The translations under genes and the position numbers were made by a program. The notes under the pieces are model-generated. The model was given only the letters and a program-made list of their open reading frames with translations. It did not search any database and had not been told where the DNA came from. Shown here piece by piece: positions 42,671 to 48,254 of a stretch of 48,254 bases of DNA (position 1 is the stretch's first letter; every line of letters starts with the position of its first letter). The DNA is from Clostridia bacterium (GTDB lineage Bacteria; Bacillota; Clostridia; UMGS1810): positions 1 to 48,254 of the forward strand of contig JAFQHQ010000142.1 in NCBI GenBank assembly GCA_017397885.1. The letters are read 5' to 3'.

Positions 42671-44103
42671 TGAAATCTCCCATCTATAACAGATTGTTAA
42701 AATATACTTCAAAAAGAAAAACCAAATTTACTTCGCCGGGGCACCGCGGCAAGGTGAGAATGAGAGCTGAAACCCTTTGCAGACTCGATTATCCCTGTTT
42801 TCGCAGCGGTTCGTTTGATGAATCGACCGATGCGATTTTGAGGGCGGGAGAGGCTGAACTTGCAGGTGTTTTCGGTGCTGAAAAGAGTTTCTATCTGAAC
42901 TCCGGAACCGGCGTGGGAATCTGTGCCGCAATTGCATCGGTATGCAAGGCGGGCGATAAAATAATTGTAGATGCCGAATGCGACAAATCGGTTATTAACG
43001 CCATAACTCTTTTGGCTCTTATTCCGATTTTTATTAAAAGAAGCTACAACATTAAATATGAATTTAACGGCGGCATAAACACCGAGGAACTTGAATATCT
43101 TGCCGAGCAGCATCATGATGCAAAAGCTATCATAATTACAACTCCCACATATTACGGCGTGTGTGCCAATGTGGCAAAAGCGGCAGAAATTGCTCATGAA
43201 AATAACATGGTTCTTATTGTGGACGAATCATTGGGAATTCATTTCAATTTCTCACAAAAATTCCCGGAGCCTGCACTCGTCTGCGGCGCAGACATTGTTA
43301 TTCACAACTGTGCACAAACTCTCGGCGGTTTTTTCGGAAGCGGACTTTTGCATGTTAACTCACGTTTTGTAAACGAAGAAGCTCTTGAAGAGCAATTGTC
43401 CATGTATCAGGGAAACGGCGGCTCAATGGCGTTTGTGTGTGCAACAGAAAATTCACTTTGTTATGCATTTGAAAATGAGAAAAAATATCAGCTTTTGTTT
43501 AAGGAGATTGAAAGAGGAAAATATCTTATTAATCAGAGCACCGATATTTTGTGGTTTGATGTGGAATATAACAACGGATGTAACATTGACGAAATTGACA
43601 TTACAAAAATTGTACTCAATTTTTCAAAAGTTGATATATCTGCCGAAAATGCAGCAAAAATTCTTTCGAGCAGATATGCAATTGTACCCGATTTTACCGA
43701 GGGAGATAATCTTGTATTCTCGGTATCTTTGTATAACACACCCACAGAGGTGCGCAAGTTGGTAAATTCCTGTGTTTCAATTGCCAAACTGGCATCGGTA
43801 AAAATAACTCTGGAAGATGAAGAGAAAACCGTGCCATCAAGAAAACGCGTGCAAGTAATGCCGTTTAAGGCATTCAACTGCGAAGGCGAAAAAGTTGATT
43901 TTGAAACATCAGCCGGAAGACTTTGCAGAAAAATGATTTGTAAAATACCGCAAGGAACACCGTTGATTGTTCCCGGAGAGAAAATCACGCAAAAACATAT
44001 TGATTTGATAAGTGATATATTATCGCGCGGCAAAAGGGTTGAGGGCATGGATGAACTCAACAGAATTGAAGTTCTTAGCCTTACGGATTCGTTTTATGTA
44101 TAA
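42667..44103 (+). CDS. Orn/Lys/Arg decarboxylase homologue lacking the PLP-binding lysine
   Basis: A 478-residue protein of the fold-type-I decarboxylase family (YaaO/SpeA-like), with GAGAGG before the ATG. The family frame is intact: FTSPGHRGK, FYLNSGTGVG, IITTPTYYGVC and IVDESLGIHF. Active members have a PLP-linking lysine in 'STHKTL'; here the same place reads NCAQTLGG, with CAA for glutamine at the lysine position. The histidine of the usual 'DEAHGAH' is leucine (DESLGIH). The frame and the rest of the protein are undamaged, so this looks like a maintained pseudoenzyme rather than a decaying gene. In relatives this gene often neighbours DNA-replication genes. Any role would be structural or regulatory (inference). 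Confidence 0.85.
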   Translation: MMKSPIYNRLLKYTSKRKTKFTSPGHRGKVRMRAETLCRLDYPCFRSGSFDESTDAILRAGEAELAGVFGAEKSFYLNSGTGVGICAAIASVCKAGDKIIVDAECDKSVINAITLLALIPIFIKRSYNIKYEFNGGINTEELEYLAEQHHDAKAIIITTPTYYGVCANVAKAAEIAHENNMVLIVDESLGIHFNFSQKFPEPALVCGADIVIHNCAQTLGGFFGSGLLHVNSRFVNEEALEEQLSMYQGNGGSMAFVCATENSLCYAFENEKKYQLLFKEIERGKYLINQSTDILWFDVEYNNGCNIDEIDITKIVLNFSKVDISAENAAKILSSRYAIVPDFTEGDNLVFSVSLYNTPTEVRKLVNSCVSIAKLASVKITLEDEEKTVPSRKRVQVMPFKAFNCEGEKVDFETSAGRLCRKMICKIPQGTPLIVPGEKITQKHIDLISDILSRGKRVEGMDELNRIEVLSLTDSFYV

Positions 44104-44118
44104 CAAGGTTTTGCAAAT

Positions 44119-44147
44119 TTGACAAATTATGTAATATGTTATATAAT
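44119..44147 (+). promoter_or_regulatory. Perfect consensus promoter for the zinc-ribbon surface protein gene
   Basis: TTGACA (44119-44124) and TATAAT (44142-44147) are both perfect, with a 17-base spacer. The start codon is 36 bases beyond. Confidence 0.9.
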
Positions 44148-44182
44148 TGTTACAAAACTGTTATGTAGGAGGTAACATTTTA

Positions 44183-46192
44183 ATGCTATGTCCCAATTGC
44201 AAAAATGAAATTCCCGATGATTGTGCCGTGTGCGATTATTGCGGACAAGAATTTGAAATTTCAAAATCCGAAACTCCTTCGGTAGTTGATAACGAATATA
44301 CACAGGCTTCTTGCAAAGAATCGTTTTTCAATAAATTTGTTAACCGATTCGGAAAAAAGAAAACTGCAATTTTAGGTGGAGCGTTTGCGGCAGTTGTTGT
44401 TTTGGTTGTATGCTGTATTGTATTTTTTTTCGGTGGCGGAAAAAGCCAAAAATCAGAAGATACTCTTGCAAATTCGGCAGTCTATGTTTCGGACGGAAAT
44501 CTGTATTATCTTGATTGTCAGAGCGGAAAACCTTTTATGCTTTATAAGGGGGATATAACTGCGGAAAATGCCGCGCTTTACAGTCTCGGAAATATCACTG
44601 TTTCAGAAAACGGCGATGAGATTTTTTATTTTAAAAATTTAAATGAAAATCAAGATACCCATGAAATACTTGGTGATTTGTGCGTCCGTTCACTTAAAGA
44701 CAAAAACAAAGATGCAGTCGTAATAGATACCAATGTGAGTAGCTATAAGGTTAATGAGGCATGTACCGGAGTTTTGTATGAGAAAGAAGAGTCTCTTTAT
44801 GAATATGTTTTGCAGGAAAAAAAGACATCAAGAGTTTCGTCTGTGAATTCTGCATCTGATGCAAAGTTTTATTCGGAAGATTCATACGCATATCTCACTC
44901 CCGGAGGTAAGCTTTATACAAAATCTTTTAATTCAAAAGAAACTTTGATTTCCGAAAATACAACTGCTTTTTATGTTGTTTATGGTTCGGAAGAAATATT
45001 TTTTGAACAAAACAGTGATTATGAACAGGAATTCAGACTCGGCGACTATGTGGAATATGACATAGGGGAAAAGGACAGTGTAAAAAAGCCCGAGTATCCC
45101 AAAAAAGGCGACATGAGTGACGAAGAGTATGAAAAAGCTTATGCCGAATGGTCTGAAGAATACAGCGACTATCTTGACAGTCAAGCAGCGACAGAAAGTA
45201 CACAGGAACTCATTGACGAGCTGGACGGTGCAACATATTCGCCTGTTTTCAGCGGCGGAAAAGCCGTGTATGAATATAAAGCCGGAAAAATAACACTCCT
45301 CACGGAATACGGTAATTATTATGTGGTTGGTGACAAACTTGGCTATTATAAAGCTATTACATCCGAAGTGTCGGGCAAGGTTAAGTTATCTGAAACAGAT
45401 TCGGTTGATGATATAATAAAATACATAGATTCAAATCTTATTTATGATTATTATATCGGAGAATCAAAGCTCGATATTCCCGTCGGAGCGGTTATTGCAG
45501 ATGTGAATGAAACATTAAGCGAGATTATCTACATAATTCCAAAAGAAAACGATGAGATTTCGGGTTATACGGGAGATCTTTATAAAGCATCATTGAATAA
45601 TGGCGTATTATCCGGGCATGAACTTGTGGACAGTGATGTTTGTGGCGGTCAAATACGTTCGCAGGAAAATGTTGTATACCAGTGTAGTGCAAAATATCTG
45701 GATGGAAAGATTGTATATTATAAAGATTATTCAAACGGTACTTTTGATTATTATGAAGATAAACAGCTCATATATAAAGATGCACTCTTTGGTCACAAAT
45801 ATGATAAAAAAACCAATACCTTTGCATATCTGAAAAGACCGATTTTTGTTGAAGGAGAAGACACCGTGTCTTCTTTGGTAATAACAAGAGACGGCAAAGA
45901 AAGTGAGATTTTTAAAGGTAAGATAGATGCCTTTTATCCAATGCGTGACGGAAGCATTGTTTATTCGGTTAAAAAAGGCGAAAATGTTTTTGAAATATAT
46001 CGATTTGAAACCAAGAGACCGGAGCTTGTATGTGAGAACGCTTCGCAGCTTGTTTTCACAAACAGTTTTTACGAGTCTGAAAATGCCATGTGTATAGGAC
46101 TTTATATTTCGGACAAAAAACTATTCACCATAAAAGACGGAGAAACCGAAAGAATTGCCGAAGATGTTGTGTGGATATCGGCACAAAGTTAA
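44183..46192 (+). CDS. Membrane-anchored protein with N-terminal zinc ribbon and extracytoplasmic beta-propeller-like domain
   Basis: A 669-residue protein. The ATG at 44183 follows AGGAGGT by 8 bases and puts a double CxxC zinc ribbon at the very start (CPNCKNEIPDD, CDYCGQEF). A basic stretch and one membrane helix follow (about 62-90, AVVVLVVCCIVFFFGGG). The remaining 575 residues would lie outside the cell and repeat a pattern of strand, Y/F-rich loop and 'DG' turns (VYVSDGNLYYLD, YLTPGGKLYTKS), as in DUF5050-type or WD40-like propellers. An acidic helical insert (KPEYPKKGDMSDEEYEKAY) interrupts the propeller. Similar zinc-ribbon/TM/beta proteins are common in Clostridia with unknown roles; envelope sensing is an inference. 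Confidence 0.85.
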   Translation: MLCPNCKNEIPDDCAVCDYCGQEFEISKSETPSVVDNEYTQASCKESFFNKFVNRFGKKKTAILGGAFAAVVVLVVCCIVFFFGGGKSQKSEDTLANSAVYVSDGNLYYLDCQSGKPFMLYKGDITAENAALYSLGNITVSENGDEIFYFKNLNENQDTHEILGDLCVRSLKDKNKDAVVIDTNVSSYKVNEACTGVLYEKEESLYEYVLQEKKTSRVSSVNSASDAKFYSEDSYAYLTPGGKLYTKSFNSKETLISENTTAFYVVYGSEEIFFEQNSDYEQEFRLGDYVEYDIGEKDSVKKPEYPKKGDMSDEEYEKAYAEWSEEYSDYLDSQAATESTQELIDELDGATYSPVFSGGKAVYEYKAGKITLLTEYGNYYVVGDKLGYYKAITSEVSGKVKLSETDSVDDIIKYIDSNLIYDYYIGESKLDIPVGAVIADVNETLSEIIYIIPKENDEISGYTGDLYKASLNNGVLSGHELVDSDVCGGQIRSQENVVYQCSAKYLDGKIVYYKDYSNGTFDYYEDKQLIYKDALFGHKYDKKTNTFAYLKRPIFVEGEDTVSSLVITRDGKESEIFKGKIDAFYPMRDGSIVYSVKKGENVFEIYRFETKRPELVCENASQLVFTNSFYESENAMCIGLYISDKKLFTIKDGETERIAEDVVWISAQS

Positions 46193-46201
46193 GTTTAATT
46201 C

Positions 46202-46247
46202 AGTCACGGCAACCAACACGGATGTGTTGGTCGCTGTGGCTGTTTTT
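46202..46247 (+). terminator. Terminator of the zinc-ribbon surface protein gene
   Basis: AGTCACGGC and ACCAACAC on the left pair with GTGTTGGT and GCTGTGGCT on the right with two small bulges and a GGAT loop, followed by six T. Confidence 0.9.
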
Positions 46248-46287
46248 TCAAATGTGCAATTTTATTCTTGAGAATTTGTTAACATTA

Positions 46288-46325
46288 ACAAAAATCCCCG
46301 AGGTTGGGTAAATACCTCGGGGATT
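46288..46325 (-). terminator. Terminator of the ECF transporter gene
   Basis: A perfect 12-base stem AATCCCCGAGGT/ACCTCGGGGATT with a T run on the minus strand lies about 34 bases after the stop codon of the ECF S-component gene. Confidence 0.9.
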
Positions 46326-46358
46326 AATAAATCGCATATTTTTAAATGCTGATATTTG

Positions 46359-47048
46359 TTATTTTAATTTTCTTCGAATGTTGAGCAGTCTTGTTACAAC
46401 CGGGCTCAAAACAATGTTGGTGCCAAGTTCAAAAAGGAAGTTGAAGCCCACGAGACCTACAATCATGTATGTTCCGACTCCTCCGCCAAGACCTGCGGCC
46501 TGGGCCCACTCGGATATGGTGTCAAAAAAGAAAACAAGGCAACCGATTAAAAATATGCCGGTGTTGACAAGCGGACACACAATGGCAGCTGCAACAACCG
46601 CAACATATTGACTGTTGCGTGAAAAATACTGAATCATTGTATGCTTGCAATTAGCGCAAAGCATTTTGTTTTCGACAAGACGTTCTATCTTTTTTTCGTT
46701 ATGTTTTTTAAGGGAACAATCAACCGCTTTAAAAACTGCGGCTGCAGCAAATCCGCAACCTGCACCTTTCAGTAAAACAGTTATTATCGTTCCTGCGGGG
46801 TTCACAGCCATAAACGGTGAAGCGTCACCGCTCAGAAGTACAACCACGCCAAACACTGCGCCGAGCCATGTGCCGATTCCCACGCCACAGGTTGCTGCAC
46901 CCAAAACAATGGGAATCAGCACTAATGAAATGGAAAACGGACCAAATTTGATGAATGCACCCATAAGCTGCAAAATTACAACAAGTGCTGTAAATACTGC
47001 ACCGAGTACAAGCTTTTGGGTATCGGTTTTCATTTGTGTTTTTGTCAT
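46359..47048 (-). CDS. ECF transporter S component
   Basis: A 229-residue integral membrane protein with about six helices. The ATG at 47048 follows AAGGAGG by 7 bases; an upstream in-frame ATG at 47078 covers that site. The first helix, KLVLGAVFTALVVILQLMG, and the next, ISLVLIPIVLGAATCGVGIG, are typical of substrate-binding S components, which pair with the shared EcfA/EcfA'/EcfT module encoded elsewhere. Its neighbour upstream is coaX, so pantothenate is the first guess for the substrate, though no binding residue proves it. Oddly, a charged cytoplasmic loop after the third or fourth helix carries LCANCKHTM, a CxxC pair. The gene is 105 bases after coaX and may be co-transcribed. Confidence 0.86.
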   Translation of the reverse strand: MTKTQMKTDTQKLVLGAVFTALVVILQLMGAFIKFGPFSISLVLIPIVLGAATCGVGIGTWLGAVFGVVVLLSGDASPFMAVNPAGTIITVLLKGAGCGFAAAAVFKAVDCSLKKHNEKKIERLVENKMLCANCKHTMIQYFSRNSQYVAVVAAAIVCPLVNTGIFLIGCLVFFFDTISEWAQAAGLGGGVGTYMIVGLVGFNFLFELGTNIVLSPVVTRLLNIRRKLK

Positions 47049-47153
47049 AAAAAATCCTCCTTGCTGTCGCTCCGCCAAGCGGATGCAACGCTAAAAATTT
47101 TTAATCTATACAAATTGCGCAAATTACCCTTTTTGCACAACAGTACACAAAAC
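47049..47153 (-). other. Spacer between coaX and the ECF gene with a small hairpin before the ribosome site
   Basis: On the transcribed strand TCCGC-TTG-GCGGA forms a short hairpin about 15 bases before AAGGAGG. No T run follows it and no good promoter was seen, so it may modulate translation or mRNA stability within a shared transcript. It matches no riboswitch I know. Confidence 0.4.
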
Positions 47154-47918
47154 TTATTTATTTTTGTTATAAAGTATATTTAAGCCTTTCAGAAGCAAAT
47201 CGTCATCAAGAGTAATTGTATGTTTGCAATGGCACACAATTGTTGAAGCAAGACCTCCCGTTGCAATAACCTGAAGTTCTTCACCCATTTCCTCGTTGAA
47301 ACGGTCTATCATGCCATCTATCATGCTGGCATTTCCGAAAACAACGCCTGAACGCATGCAGTCAACTGTGTTTTTTCCAATGACAGATTTCGGTGCGTCG
47401 AGGCTTATTTGCGGAAGTTGAGCAGTTCCGCTGGCAAGAGCCTTGAGAGCAATGTTTACACCCGGAATGATGGACACCCCGATAAATGCTCCGTTTTTGT
47501 CCATAACCATCATTTTAGTTGCGGTTCCCATGTCAACAACCAGCGACGGACTGCCGTATATGTGATGAGCCGCCACACAGGCACAAATGAGATCTGCGCC
47601 AACTGTGGACGGATTGTCACACACGATGTTGATGCCGGTTTTTATTCCGGGGCCGACCAAAATGGGCTCCACACCGTATACAATGTGTACTGCCTTTGTT
47701 ACAACCGAATTGAGCGGAGGCACAACCGATGAGATTATGGCACCTTTAACTGCGGTTTTGTCGACTTCATGAAGAGCCAGAATGCTTTTTATTTTTGTTG
47801 CATATTCATCCTCGGTTTTTACCGGGTTTGTTGCTATTCTTGCAACAAACATGAGCTCGTTTTCTACAAATCCGCCGAGAACTATGTTGGTATTTCCTAT
47901 ATCAATTGCCAAAATCAT
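47154..47918 (-). CDS. coaX: Type III pantothenate kinase
   Basis: A 254-residue kinase of the ASKHA fold that phosphorylates pantothenate, the first step of coenzyme A synthesis. The ATG at 47918 follows GGAGTG by 6 bases and begins the phosphate loop MILAIDIGNTN; a GTG at 47927 overlaps the ribosome site. Other family motifs are KTEDEYATKI, VGPGIKTGI, STVGADLICACVAA, LVVDMGTATKMMV, IIPGVNIALKAL and VIATGGLAS. Length is normal. Type III enzymes need a monovalent cation and are insensitive to CoA feedback. It has its own promoter and precedes the probable vitamin transporter. Confidence 0.96.
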   Translation of the reverse strand: MILAIDIGNTNIVLGGFVENELMFVARIATNPVKTEDEYATKIKSILALHEVDKTAVKGAIISSVVPPLNSVVTKAVHIVYGVEPILVGPGIKTGINIVCDNPSTVGADLICACVAAHHIYGSPSLVVDMGTATKMMVMDKNGAFIGVSIIPGVNIALKALASGTAQLPQISLDAPKSVIGKNTVDCMRSGVVFGNASMIDGMIDRFNEEMGEELQVIATGGLASTIVCHCKHTITLDDDLLLKGLNILYNKNK

Positions 47919-47959
47919 TTGAATCACTCCAAAGTGAAGTATTGTGTTTTTACGCTATC

Positions 47960-47988
47960 ATTTTAGCAAAAATATATCCTCTTGTCAA
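47960..47988 (-). promoter_or_regulatory. Promoter of coaX
   Basis: On the minus strand TTGACA (plus-strand 47983-47988) and TAAAAT (47960-47965) are 17 bases apart. Confidence 0.8.
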
Positions 47989-48030
47989 ATCATATATCAC
48001 AAAGATGAAAAAAATTATAATTGTAGTATA

Positions 48031-48059
48031 TTGACTTTATCTTTGATAGGTTATAAAAT
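48031..48059 (+). promoter_or_regulatory. Promoter for a gene beyond the right edge
   Basis: TTGACT (48031-48036) and TAAAAT (48054-48059) are 17 bases apart. It would start a transcript with a leader of at least 185 bases. Confidence 0.65.
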
Positions 48060-48113
48060 ATACATATTGACGAGCGAATTTAATAAATGAATATGAATGT
48101 TTAATTTGTATGT

Positions 48114-48254
48114 AAAGGAGCTAACTATATAAAAATCAAGTAGTTTTTGAAAATTTTTTAGAATTAGTTAGCAAAACAATGTACATTGAAAATATATAAA
48201 TAATTGTGGATTTTGTGGCATGACAAATAAACCTTCAAAGGAAGGCGATTTGTA
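48114..48254 (+). other. AT-rich leader region at the right edge
   Basis: AAAGGAG at 48114-48120 is not followed by a usable start codon. GCTAACTA (48120-48127) is the inverse complement of TAGTTAGC (48165-48172), giving a large possible loop that would hide this site. At the very end, AAAGGAAGGCGATTTG resembles a ribosome site, so a start codon may lie just past the edge. An ATG at 48220 opens a frame of 11 codons to the edge but has no clear ribosome site. Nothing else was recognised in 47989-48254. Confidence 0.4.

Noticed and set aside
1-48254. Mobile elements, prophage, CRISPR arrays, tRNA or rRNA genes
   Set aside because: No transposase, integrase, terminal repeat pair, regularly spaced repeat or recognisable tRNA/rRNA motif was seen on reading either strand; a tool-based scan was not possible.

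Overview
The window looks like chromosomal DNA from an AT-rich, Gram-positive-type anaerobe of the class Clostridia. The evidence is a PolC-type replicative polymerase, SpoVG, S-layer homology (SLH) domains, ECF-transporter and type III pantothenate kinase genes, an electron-confurcating lactate dehydrogenase of the LctBCD type, many 4Fe-4S proteins, strong purine-rich ribosome binding sites and consensus sigma-A promoters. The mix of SLH proteins, copper-amine-oxidase-N-like domains and large secreted polysaccharide lyase-like proteins suggests a gut or digester glycan degrader; genus cannot be told from the sequence alone.

Layout. (1) 1-17242, plus strand: a glycan-utilisation locus. The tail of a cytoplasmic protein is followed by a promoter (621-649) and five exported proteins: two heparinase II/III-like paralogues (700-4995, 4997-8419), a LamG-like protein (8432-9757), a triple-SLH protein (9778-11430) and an SLH-like beta-rich protein (11445-14036). 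A hairpin at 14045-14080 separates these from two cytoplasmic enzymes, a GH20-like hexosaminidase (14098-15951) and an FAD-dependent oxidoreductase (15968-17242). (2) 17309-25114, minus strand: one tightly packed seven-gene operon, in transcription order a U32-like protein, three tandem QueG-like double-[4Fe-4S] proteins, a CapA-like phosphoesterase, a beta-lactamase-fold hydrolase and a GH109-like member of the Gfo/Idh/MocA family. It is divergent from an AraC regulator (25241-26089). (3) 26381-28723: a secreted 780-aa protein with a copper-amine-oxidase-N domain, a helical domain and a LamG domain, behind a leader with a nested hairpin. (4) 28939-32321: lctD, etfA and etfB, for lactate oxidation with ferredoxin-assisted electron confurcation. 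(5) 32528-37842: ispG-polC. (6) 37945-39288 murC and 39456-39734 spoVG. (7) 39788-40826: a small membrane module (57-aa zinc-ribbon protein plus 165-aa membrane protein) facing an XRE repressor across two operator-like palindromes. (8) 40929-44103: YfcE-like phosphodiesterase, birA, a membrane protein, and an Orn/Lys/Arg decarboxylase homologue whose PLP lysine is replaced by glutamine. (9) 44183-46192: a zinc-ribbon/TM/beta-propeller-like surface protein. (10) 46359-47918: ECF S component and coaX. The last 336 bases hold a promoter and leader for a gene beyond the window.

How it fits together (inference). The surface lyases probably bind and cleave a uronic-acid and amino-sugar glycan at the S-layer. 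The GH20-like and GH109-like enzymes and the oxidoreductase would finish oligosaccharides inside the cell under the AraC regulator. The role of the three QueG-like proteins is unknown, and they are the strongest candidate for undescribed biology here. No mobile element, CRISPR array, rRNA or tRNA gene was recognised.
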